From Hydrogenophaga aromaticivorans (GTDB lineage Bacteria; Pseudomonadota; Gammaproteobacteria; Burkholderiales; Burkholderiaceae_C), in NCBI RefSeq assembly GCF_013387465.1, contig NZ_VYGV01000015.1, forward strand, positions 185,938 to 249,937: DNA of 64,000 nucleotides, in the 5' to 3' direction. Under the pieces are notes generated by a model. That model saw nothing but the letters and a program-made list of their open reading frames with translations, was not told where the DNA came from and did no database searches. Positions 56,817 to 64,000 of this stretch are shown here, piece by piece. How positions within the stretch are numbered: position 1 is the stretch's first letter; every line of letters starts with the position of its first letter. Made by a program: the position numbers and the translations under genes.

Positions 56817-58802
56817 TCAACCCGACAGCAACCGGTCTTCGGCCAGCGCCAGCGCAGGCGCCTTGCCGCTGAGCACCAGGGTGTCGCCGCCTTCGAGCAC
56901 CGTGTCGTCGTCGAAGGGTACGCCGTGGCCGCTGGACCGGCGCAGGTTGGCGACGCGCACGCCCACGGTTTCCAGTGCCAGGCTGCCCAGCGTCTTGCCG
57001 ACCGTGCGACCGGCCGACGGCAGCGTCACGGTGTTCAGGCGCTCGTGTTCGGCTTCTTCGATGCCATCGTCGTCCGCGCCGTGGAAGTAGCCCTTGAGCA
57101 GGTTGTAGCGCGCGTCGCGCTGGTCCTGCACGACGCGGATCACGCGCCGCATCGGCACACCCACCAGCGCCAGCGCGTGGCTGGCCAGCATCAGGCTAGC
57201 CTCGATCGCTTCAGGCACCACCTCGGTGGCGCCAGCGCTGCGCAGCTTCTCCAGATCCGCGTCATCGATGGTGCGCACCACCACCGGCACCTGGGGGGCC
57301 TGTTCGTGGGTGTGGTGCAGCACCTTGAGCGCGCTGGCCGTCTCGATGTAGGTGATCACCACCGCGCTGGCGCGGTGCAGGCCGGCGGCGATCAGGGCCT
57401 GCAGGCGCGCCGCGTCACCAAAGACGACCGAATCTCCGGCGGCTGCGGCCTGGCGCACGCGGTCGGGGTCCAGATCGAGCGCCATGTAGGGAATGCCTTC
57501 GGCTTCCAGCAGCCGCGCCAGGTTCTGGCCGCAGCGACCGTAGCCGCAGATGATCACGTGCTTGTCGGCGTTGATCGCCTTGCGCGCGATGCTGGTCATC
57601 TGCACCGACTGCATCAGCCAGTCGCTGCCGACCACCCGGCTGACGATGTCGTTGGCGTACAGGATCACAAAGGGTGTGGCCAGCATGGACACGACCATCG
57701 ACGCCAGGATGGGGTTGAAGAGCGCCGGTGGCACCAGGTTGTTCTGTCCTGCCAGCGTGAGCAGCACCAACCCGAACTCGCCAGCCTGCGCGAGGTACAG
57801 GCCCACGCGCAGCGACACCCCCATGCTCGCGCCCCAGACCCTCGTCAACCCGGTGATCAGGGCCAGCTTGAACGCCACCGACAGCGACAGCAGCAGCAGC
57901 ACCAGTGGCCAGCGCTCCAGCACCAGCCGCCAGTCGAGCATCATGCCGATGGTGATGAAGAACAACCCGAGCAAGACATCGTGGAACGGCCGGATGTCGG
58001 TCTCCACCTGGTGCTTGAATTCGGTCTCCGAAATCAGCATGCCCGCCACGAACGCGCCCAGCGCGAGCGACAGGCCGGCGTGTTCGGTCAGCCACGCCAG
58101 GCCCAGTGTGATCAGCAGCAGGTTGAGCATGAACAGCTCATCGCTTTTCTGCCGGGCCACCAGCGTGAGCCACCAGCGCATGACCTTCTGGCCGCCGGTG
58201 AGCAACACCCCCAGCAACACCACCGCCTTGAACAGGGCCAGACCCAGGGCAGGCAACAGGTCTTCCGGGGCTGCGCCGAGCGCGGGGATCAGGACCAGCA
58301 GCGGCACCACGGCCAAGTCCTGGAACAGCAAGATGCCCACCACCCGTTTGCCGTGTTCCGACTCCAGCTCCAGCCGCTCGGCCACCATCTTGATCACGAT
58401 GGCCGTGCTGCTCATTGCCATGATGCCGCCCAGCGCGACCGCGATCTGCCAGGACACCTTCCACCAGGTGGGCAGCAGCAAGGCCATGGCAAGCGAAGCG
58501 GCTGAAGTGATCAGCAGGGTGAGCACCACCTGGGACAGGCCGAGTCCGAACACGTGGCGCCGCATCGCCCGCAGCTTGGGCAGACTGAATTCCAGTCCGA
58601 TCACGAACATCAGGAAAACCACGCCAAATTCCGCCAGGTAGCGCACACCGCTGGAGTTCTGTGCCAGTGCCAGCGCGTTCGGCCCGATCACCACGCCCAC
58701 CACCAGGTAGCCCAGCATGGGTGGCAGCTTGAACTGGCGGCACACCACCACGCCCAGCACGGCGGCCAGCAGGTAGAGCAGGGTGATGTCCAGCGAATTC
58801 AT
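56817..58802 (-). CDS. Kef-type K+/H+ antiporter (CPA2 family) with RCK domain
   Basis: 661 residues from [20 protein letters not shown]. About 12 membrane segments (1-385) with the CPA2 signature [20 protein letters not shown], then an RCK/TrkA-N domain with the Rossmann loop [15 protein letters not shown] (about 415) and TrkA-C (about 570-650). The KefB/KefC-like layout suggests potassium efflux for pH or osmotic balance. There is no KefF/KefG partner nearby. The ORF continues upstream in frame, but the start is placed at the first membrane segment. Confidence 0.9.
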   Translation of the reverse strand: MNSLDITLLYLLAAVLGVVVCRQFKLPPMLGYLVVGVVIGPNALALAQNSSGVRYLAEFGVVFLMFVIGLEFSLPKLRAMRRHVFGLGLSQVVLTLLITSAASLAMALLLPTWWKVSWQIAVALGGIMAMSSTAIVIKMVAERLELESEHGKRVVGILLFQDLAVVPLLVLIPALGAAPEDLLPALGLALFKAVVLLGVLLTGGQKVMRWWLTLVARQKSDELFMLNLLLITLGLAWLTEHAGLSLALGAFVAGMLISETEFKHQVETDIRPFHDVLLGLFFITIGMMLDWRLVLERWPLVLLLLSLSVAFKLALITGLTRVWGASMGVSLRVGLYLAQAGEFGLVLLTLAGQNNLVPPALFNPILASMVVSMLATPFVILYANDIVSRVVGSDWLMQSVQMTSIARKAINADKHVIICGYGRCGQNLARLLEAEGIPYMALDLDPDRVRQAAAAGDSVVFGDAARLQALIAAGLHRASAVVITYIETASALKVLHHTHEQAPQVPVVVRTIDDADLEKLRSAGATEVVPEAIEASLMLASHALALVGVPMRRVIRVVQDQRDARYNLLKGYFHGADDDGIEEAEHERLNTVTLPSAGRTVGKTLGSLALETVGVRVANLRRSSGHGVPFDDDTVLEGGDTLVLSGKAPALALAEDRLLSG

Positions 58803-58863
58803 GAGGCAATGGTAAGGGCTCGCCGCGACAGCCCGGACCGGGTCCAGCGACGATAATCCGGGC

Positions 58864-59862
58864 ATGAGTCTGCCCCCCACGTTCGACCCGGTGCGCGCCC
58901 TGTCCCTGGCCCGCGAAACCCTCAGCATCGAGGCGACAGCCGTCAACGCCATGGCCGACCGCATGGACGACAGCTTTGCCCGCGCGGTGGCCCTCGTGCT
59001 GGGCAGCAGCGGTCGTGTGGTGGTCATGGGCATGGGCAAGAGCGGCCATGTGGGTCGCAAGATCGCCGCCACCCTCGCCTCGACGGGCACGCCCGCGATG
59101 TTCGTGCACCCGGCCGAGGCCAGCCACGGCGACCTGGGCATGATCACGGCGGCCGATGTGGTGCTGGGCATCAGCAACAGCGGAGAGAGCGAAGAGCTCA
59201 CGGCCATCCTGCCCTTGATCAAGCGCATGGGCGTGCCCCTGGTGGCGCTCACCGGCCGCGTGCAGTCGACCCTGGGCCGGCACGCCGCCGTGGTGCTCGA
59301 CGCCTCGGTCGAAAAGGAAGCCTGTCCCCACAACCTGGCCCCCACCGCCAGCACCACGGCCCAGCTCGCCATGGGCGATGCGCTGGCCGTGGCGCTGCTG
59401 GACGCGCGGGGCTTCAAGGCCGACGACTTCGCCCGCTCCCACCCCGGCGGCGCATTGGGGCGCAAGCTGCTGACCCATGTGAGCGACGTGATGCGCAGCG
59501 GCGACGGTGTGCCGCGCGTGCGCCTGGATGCCGATCTGATGACGCTGATGCGCGAGATCAGCGCCAAGGGCCTGGGCATGAGCGCCATCGTCGATGGCGA
59601 GGGCGCGGTGCTGGGCGTGTTCACCGATGGCGATCTGCGCCGCCTGATCGAAAAGTCCGGCAGCAGCGTGGACCTGCGCGCGCTCACTGCGCGCGAAGTC
59701 ATGCACCCCAACCCGCGCACCGTGCGGGCCGATGCCCTGGCGGTGGAAGCCGCGGACCTAATGGAGTCGAACCGTGTCACCAGCTTGCTGGTGGTGGATG
59801 ATGCGGGCAGCCTGACCGGCGCGCTCAACAGCAATGATCTCATGCGGGCGAAAGTCATTTGA
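58864..59862 (+). CDS. kdsD: Arabinose-5-phosphate isomerase
   Basis: 332 residues. SIS domain (about 35-190) with GMGKSGHVGRKIAATLASTG and GISNSGESEE, then two CBS domains (about 210-330). It interconverts ribulose-5-phosphate and arabinose-5-phosphate, the first step to KDO for LPS. Upstream of kdsC and lptC in the usual order, separated by a 148-bp repeat-bearing gap. Confidence 0.96.
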   Translation: MSLPPTFDPVRALSLARETLSIEATAVNAMADRMDDSFARAVALVLGSSGRVVVMGMGKSGHVGRKIAATLASTGTPAMFVHPAEASHGDLGMITAADVVLGISNSGESEELTAILPLIKRMGVPLVALTGRVQSTLGRHAAVVLDASVEKEACPHNLAPTASTTAQLAMGDALAVALLDARGFKADDFARSHPGGALGRKLLTHVSDVMRSGDGVPRVRLDADLMTLMREISAKGLGMSAIVDGEGAVLGVFTDGDLRRLIEKSGSSVDLRALTAREVMHPNPRTVRADALAVEAADLMESNRVTSLLVVDDAGSLTGALNSNDLMRAKVI

Positions 59863-60010
59863 CCCACCGAGCCGCAGGACTTGGCCCACCCCCGCGCCGC
59901 CTGCGGCGTCACCCCCCAGGGCGGCGCTGGCGGCCCGGCAAAGCCGGTTCCGCGGCGCCCTGACGGAAGGCACTTCACTCGAACGCATCCTCTCCAGTTA
60001 GCATTGCCCC
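59863..60010. repeat. GC-rich dispersed repeat in the kdsD-kdsC gap
   Basis: Contains CGGCAAAGCCGGTTCCGCGG (about 59936) and GGCACTTCACTCG (59969-59981), shared with the yidC-mnmE gap. It may reduce or regulate read-through from kdsD into kdsC. Confidence 0.65.
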
Positions 60011-60577
60011 ATGTCTTCTGATCTGCCGCCGCTGCTTCCCACGCTGAACTTCCCGCCCGAGCTGTTGTTGCGCGCGCAGCCTGTGCGTGTGGTGTTCTTC
60101 GACGTGGACGGTGTGCTGACGGATGGTGGGCTGTATTTCAGCGAGTCGGGTGAGACCCTCAAGCGCTTCCACACGCTCGACGGTCATGGCATCAAGCTGC
60201 TGCAGCGGGCCGGCATCACGCCGGCTGTGGTGAGCGGGCGCGATTCGCTGGCGTTGCGCGCGCGACTGAAAGCCCTGGGTGTGGTCCACACGCGTTTCGG
60301 CACCGAAGACAAGCGGCCGGCGGCGGAGGCCATCCTGGCCGAGCTGGGGCTGGACTGGTCGGCCGCGGCGGCCATGGGCGATGACTGGCCCGACCTGCCC
60401 ATGCTGCGGCGTGCCGCACTCGCCTGCACACCACCCACCGCCCATCCCGAACTGCTGGCCCTGGCCCACCATGTCACACAGCGCCTGCCGGGTGCAGGTG
60501 CCGTGCGCGAGCTGTGCGATCTGTTGCTGGTGGCCAGCGGTCACTATGCGGGTGAGCTGGAGGTGGCTGCATCGTGA
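60011..60577 (+). CDS. kdsC: 3-deoxy-D-manno-octulosonate-8-phosphate phosphatase
   Basis: 188 residues. HAD motif FFDVDGVLTDGGLYFSESGE, VSGRDS, and the second aspartate pair in MGDDWPDLPML. It makes KDO from KDO-8-phosphate. The stop overlaps the lptC GTG start. Confidence 0.96.
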   Translation: MSSDLPPLLPTLNFPPELLLRAQPVRVVFFDVDGVLTDGGLYFSESGETLKRFHTLDGHGIKLLQRAGITPAVVSGRDSLALRARLKALGVVHTRFGTEDKRPAAEAILAELGLDWSAAAAMGDDWPDLPMLRRAALACTPPTAHPELLALAHHVTQRLPGAGAVRELCDLLLVASGHYAGELEVAAS

Positions 60578-61221
60578 ACGCGCCCGCACCCACCGATCCC
60601 CAGGTGAAGAAGCGCCAAAGGGGCCTGAGCCGGGTCTGGGACCAGCTCTCCCTGTACTTGCCGGTGTTGCTGATGATGCCGCTGGCGCTGGCGTCCTACC
60701 TCCTGCTGCAGGCCACGCCCCAGCCCATGGAGCCCGAGCCCGAGCGACTGCTCACCAACGAACCCGACTTTTTCATGCGGCGGTTTTCCGTCAAGGTGTT
60801 TGCGCCCAACGGGACATTGCAAACCGAGGTCTACGGCGCCGAGGCCCGCCACCACCCCGACACGGACCGCACGGTCATCGACACCGCACGCATCCGCACC
60901 TACAGCGCGCAGCGCCAGCTCTCCACAGCCACGGCGCGCGAGATCATCAGCAACGGCGAGGGCACGGTTTACGAGCTCAGGGGCGATGCGGTGGTGGTGC
61001 GCCAGGCCGCACGCAACGCCGCTGGCCAGCGCTTGCCGCGCATGGAGTTCCACGGCGAATTTCTGCGGGTGAGCACCGACCCCGAACACATCGAATCGGA
61101 TCTTCCGGTGCTCTTGATCCGTGACAAGGACCAAATGACGGCGGACACGCTCGACTACCGCGGTGATTCGCGCGTCGTCGAACTCAATGGCCGGGTTCGC
61201 GCCCAGCTCGCGCCGCGCTGA
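60574..61221 (+). CDS. lptC: LPS export system protein LptC
   Basis: 215 residues with GTG start. One membrane anchor (about 28-47, LYLPVLLMMPLALASYLLLQ) and a periplasmic beta-jellyroll (about 65-210) with FSVKVFAPNGTLQTEVYGAE and DTLDYRGDSRVVELNGRVR. It forms the LptB2FGC bridge. Coupled to kdsC. Confidence 0.9.
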   Translation: MNAPAPTDPQVKKRQRGLSRVWDQLSLYLPVLLMMPLALASYLLLQATPQPMEPEPERLLTNEPDFFMRRFSVKVFAPNGTLQTEVYGAEARHHPDTDRTVIDTARIRTYSAQRQLSTATAREIISNGEGTVYELRGDAVVVRQAARNAAGQRLPRMEFHGEFLRVSTDPEHIESDLPVLLIRDKDQMTADTLDYRGDSRVVELNGRVRAQLAPR

Positions 61222-61253
61222 GGCGCTCCCTTTCTCTGCACCCAGCGCCCTCC

Positions 61254-62057
61254 ATGTCGCACGACCTGCCGCCAGCCCCCCTGGTGTTCATCACCGGGGC
61301 GTCCAGCGGCATCGGCCAGGCGCTGGCGCTGCGGTATGCGCGGGCGGGCTACCGGCTGGCTTTGGTGGCCCGCCGCAGCGGCGAGCTGCAAGCCTGGGCG
61401 CAGGCCCAGGGCTGGGATGACAGCACCTGCCGGATCTATAACGCCGATGTGTCCGACACCACGAGCATCGTGGCCGCCGGTGCCGACTGTCTGGCTGACC
61501 AGGGCCTGCCCGATGTGGTGATCGCCAACGCCGGCATCAGCATCGGCATGGACACCGCCGAAAGGGACGACATCGATGTGATGGCGCGCACCTTTGCCAC
61601 CAACAACACCGGCATGGCTGCCACCTTCCAGCCCTTTGTGGCCGCCATGGCCCGGCGCGGCAGTGGCACGCTGGTGGGCATCGCCAGCGTGGCGGCCATT
61701 CGTGGCTTGCCCGGGCACGGGGCCTACTGCGCCAGCAAGGCTGCGGTCGTAGCCTATTGCGAGAGCCTGCGCGGCGAGCTGCGCAGCAGTGGTGTGGGTG
61801 TGGTCACGCTCTTGCCCGGCTATGTGGACACACCGCTCACCCGAAAGAACCGCTACGCCATGCCCTTTCTGTTGAGTCCGGAAGTCTTTGCGGCGACGGC
61901 TTTCGACGCCATCGCCGCACAAACCAGCTACCGGGTGATCCCCTGGCAGATGGGGGTGGTGGCCAAGTTGCTGCGCCTGCTGCCGAACGGCCTTTTCGAC
62001 CGCTTGCTGGCCGGCCGGCCACGCAAGCACCGGCAAGGCGAAGACGCGGCAGCCTGA
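61254..62057 (+). CDS. Short-chain dehydrogenase/reductase
   Basis: 267 residues. Cofactor loop TGASSGIGQAL (about 14), NAGIS, and the catalytic Y-x3-K region reading AYCASKAAV. Probably a cytoplasmic NAD(P)-dependent oxidoreductase of unknown substrate; the C-terminal segment RVIPWQMGVVAKLLRLLPNG may be membrane-associated. It begins 32 bp after lptC. Confidence 0.88.
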   Translation: MSHDLPPAPLVFITGASSGIGQALALRYARAGYRLALVARRSGELQAWAQAQGWDDSTCRIYNADVSDTTSIVAAGADCLADQGLPDVVIANAGISIGMDTAERDDIDVMARTFATNNTGMAATFQPFVAAMARRGSGTLVGIASVAAIRGLPGHGAYCASKAAVVAYCESLRGELRSSGVGVVTLLPGYVDTPLTRKNRYAMPFLLSPEVFAATAFDAIAAQTSYRVIPWQMGVVAKLLRLLPNGLFDRLLAGRPRKHRQGEDAAA

Positions 62058-62238
62058 AACCCGGGGGCGTTCTCAGGGAGGTAGCGCGATCGCGTTACAG
62101 GACTGAATCGGGAAAGAATGCAAAAGCAATACGGTGCAATTTTGCTCACTGTCGAAGGTGGGCTCGTGGTGCTGCGCACGTCACAAGTTGCGTAAAAAAT
62201 CACGGCACAAGACCTGGTTTTCCGCCAAAGTGGCAGAG

Positions 62239-62604
62239 ATGACCCGCAACACCCTCGCCCCACCCACACCGTCCTTGGTCAAGAAGCGTGCCTCTGGCCA
62301 CAGGTTTTGGGCCATCTGCTGCCTGGGCCTGGGGTGGGTGGTGACTGCGCAAGCCCAGTCCAAAGACCCGGCTGCATTCCAGACCCAGGTTTGGGCGGCC
62401 AGTTGCATGGCCTGCCACGGACCTGACGGTCGGGCCGAAGGTACGGGCCTGGCCATCGGCGGGCGTCCCGCCAAGGATCTGCTGGGCAAGCTGCTGGGCT
62501 ACAAGAGTGGCCAGCTCAAGGGCACCATCATGCACCAGCACGCCAAAGGCTACAGCGACGAGGAGCTATCCCGCATCGCCGACCATTTTTCCGCACTCAA
62601 ATGA
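62239..62604 (+). CDS. Small c-type cytochrome, probable partner of the sulfide dehydrogenase
   Basis: 121 residues. Signal peptide (about 1-40, FWAICCLGLGWVVTAQAQ, then cleavage), heme motif CMACH around residue 56 and a distal methionine candidate in TIMHQHAKG. It starts MTRNTLAPP; an upstream ATG would add non-signal residues. It is directly upstream of and overlapping with the flavoprotein, as in flavocytochrome c FccA/FccB. It may take electrons from sulfide in the periplasm. Confidence 0.87.
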   Translation: MTRNTLAPPTPSLVKKRASGHRFWAICCLGLGWVVTAQAQSKDPAAFQTQVWAASCMACHGPDGRAEGTGLAIGGRPAKDLLGKLLGYKSGQLKGTIMHQHAKGYSDEELSRIADHFSALK

Positions 62605-63878
62605 GAGCTCCCGGCATGACCCAGCGACGTGCACTTCTCCAGGCCGGTCTGGCCGCGGCTTCAACACTGGCATCACCCTTTGTGGCTGCGCAAAGCGGTG
62701 AACGGGTGGTCATCATCGGGGGTGGATTCGGGGGCGCCACAGCCGCGCGCTACTTGCACCGATTCAACCCCGCCCTGCAGATCACGCTGGTCGAACCCGC
62801 CAGCGAGTTCGTCATGTGCCCGATGAGCAACCGCGTGATCCATGGTGGGCTGAGTCTGCGGGACATCTCGCGGCCCTACAGCCGCCTGGTCGCCCAGAGC
62901 GGGCTGCGCTGGGTGCGGGCCCGGGCCGACGCGATCGACACCAGCCTGCGCGAGGTGCGCGTGGGGACCGAGAAGATTCCCTATGACCGGCTGATCGTGG
63001 CGCCAGGGGTTGACTACGTGTACGACGGCATCGACGGTTTGCAGACCGCGGCCCAGCAGGCGCGCGTGCCCCACGCCTGGAAGGCGGGCGAGCAGACCCA
63101 GCAGCTGCGCCAGATGCTGCAGGCGTTGCCCGACGGCGGTGTGGTGGCCATGACGGTGCCCAAGGTGCCCTACCGTTGCCCGCCTGGCCCCTATGAGCGG
63201 GCCAGCCTGATCGCCCATTTCCTGCAGACGCGCAAACCCGGTGCCAAGCTGCTGGTGTTTGATGCCAATCCGGAAATTCAGGCCAAGAAAGGCCTGTTTG
63301 AAGCGGTCTGGAAAAGCCGCTACGGCGCGCAGATCGAGTACGTGCCGAACGCCGACCTGAAAGCGGTGGACACCCAGAGCGGTACGCTCAGCTTCGATCT
63401 GCAGGGCAAGGTCAAGGCGCAGGTGATCAACGTGATTCCGCCACAGCGCGCCGGCGCCATTGCCCGCAGCAGCGGTCTGTCCAATGTGGGCGACCGCTGG
63501 TGCGGCGTGGACTTCCTGAGCTACGAGTCGACCGCCGCCAAGGGTGTTTACGTGCTCGGGGATTCGATCGCGGGTGCACCCGGCATGCCCAAGTCCGCGC
63601 ACATGGCCAACCAGGAAGCCAAAGTGTGCGCCGGGGCGATCGCTGCGCAGTCGTTGGGCATGCCTGTTCCGTCCCTGCCCATCATTGCCAACACCTGCTA
63701 CAGCTTCGTCTCGCAGTCGGAGGTGATTCACGTGGCCGCGGTGTACCGCTACGACAGCGCCAAGAAAACCATGGTGCCGGCCAAAGACGCGGGCGGACTG
63801 TCCGACCGCCCGACTGCCACGGAAGCGCTCTTCGCCATGGCCTGGGCGACCAACATTCTCAATGACACGCTGGGTTGA
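62601..63878 (+). CDS. Flavocytochrome c sulfide dehydrogenase flavoprotein (FccB/SoxF-like)
   Basis: 425 residues. A twin-arginine-type leader (TQRRALLQAGLAAASTLASP) suggests folded export. FAD-binding GGGFGGATAARYLHRF, the redox-active cysteines in EFVMCPMSNRV and PYRCPPGPYE, and the C-terminal VYVLGDSIAGAPGMPKSA block are present. It oxidises sulfide and passes electrons to the adjacent cytochrome c. Overlap with the cytochrome gene (ATGA); a second ATG at 62616 is also possible. Confidence 0.93.
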   Translation: MRAPGMTQRRALLQAGLAAASTLASPFVAAQSGERVVIIGGGFGGATAARYLHRFNPALQITLVEPASEFVMCPMSNRVIHGGLSLRDISRPYSRLVAQSGLRWVRARADAIDTSLREVRVGTEKIPYDRLIVAPGVDYVYDGIDGLQTAAQQARVPHAWKAGEQTQQLRQMLQALPDGGVVAMTVPKVPYRCPPGPYERASLIAHFLQTRKPGAKLLVFDANPEIQAKKGLFEAVWKSRYGAQIEYVPNADLKAVDTQSGTLSFDLQGKVKAQVINVIPPQRAGAIARSSGLSNVGDRWCGVDFLSYESTAAKGVYVLGDSIAGAPGMPKSAHMANQEAKVCAGAIAAQSLGMPVPSLPIIANTCYSFVSQSEVIHVAAVYRYDSAKKTMVPAKDAGGLSDRPTATEALFAMAWATNILNDTLG

Positions 63879-63984
63879 CGTGCACAGGATCGATGGCGCG
63901 TTGGTACCCCATCATGGCTGAAGTGCCGCTGACGCATATCGGCCTCAGACCACCCTGACACAAGGCACGGTCTTCAACTTCTGC

Positions 63985-64000
63985 AGACGAAAAAAAAGCC
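63985..64000 (+). terminator. Left arm of a probable terminator, cut by the window edge
   Basis: GACGAAAAAAAAGCC at the last bases matches the start of the terminator at 9797-9812 (GACGAAAAAAAACC). The hairpin would be completed outside the window. Confidence 0.35.

Noticed and set aside
56775-58505. 576-codon plus-strand open frame opposite the Kef-type gene
   Set aside because: Antisense shadow; the Gln/His-rich translation is typical of reversed membrane-protein codons.

Overview
The window looks like a chromosomal segment of a beta-proteobacterium of the Comamonadaceae type, probably close to Hydrogenophaga. The evidence is the high GC content, the replication-origin cluster mnmE-yidC-yidD-rnpA-rpmH | dnaA-dnaN-gyrB, an LPS-precursor cluster (kdsD-kdsC-lptC), and a small cytochrome c plus sulfide-dehydrogenase flavoprotein pair at the right edge. 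The genus is an inference. No rRNA, tRNA or CRISPR array was seen.

Left core (1-12.3 kb): the 3' end of metY, a 1005-residue RTX secreted protein, and an NAD salvage cluster (nrtR divergent from pncA-pncB-nadE-nadM/Nudix) with two palindromic operators between nrtR and pncA. These are followed by an RRM RNA-binding protein, a metal-associated-domain protein, a thioredoxin-like protein, a DUF4239 membrane protein and acylphosphatase. At 12.3-13.7 kb lie two accessory genes, one unknown and one DUF3883 nuclease-like.

Centre (13,770-44,832): a complete Tn7-like transposon of 31,063 bp. Both ends read TGTAGAGAGACCCATAAG pointing inwards. It is flanked by a 5-bp target duplication, ATGGT, at 13,765-13,769 and 44,833-44,837. 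Both ends carry several copies of a CCATAAG-NNN-AGAAA motif (probable TnsB sites). The element sits 2 bp past the gyrB stop codon, so the 3' end of gyrB is its apparent attachment site. It encodes tnsA-tnsB-tnsC-tniQ in the middle with cargo on both sides. Left cargo: an HTH-like unknown protein, a HipBA-type pair with a HipB-like operator, an SRAP (YedK-like) protein, a HAD protein and a metallophosphoesterase. Right cargo is a defence island: a ubiquitin-like conjugation operon (Ubl, E2, JAB-E1, APH-like kinase, DUF6527), a divergent HigB/HigA-ImmA toxin-antitoxin, an unknown zinc-ribbon-like protein, a GHKL-ATPase plus phosphoribosyltransferase-like pair, and a type I restriction-modification operon with an embedded DUF262/GmrSD-like gene.

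Right core (44.8-64 kb): gyrB, dnaN, dnaA, a putative oriC, rpmH, rnpA, yidD, yidC, mnmE, a cyclic-nucleotide-binding-domain protein, a conserved unknown protein, apt, a Kef-type antiporter, kdsD, kdsC, lptC, an SDR, and a cytochrome c/flavocytochrome c sulfide dehydrogenase pair. GC-rich dispersed repeats occupy the gaps at 53.1, 56.1 and 59.9 kb.

The most notable content is the gyrB-directed Tn7-like element and its ubiquitin-like operon, which shares a nested palindromic promoter region with a toxin-antitoxin module.
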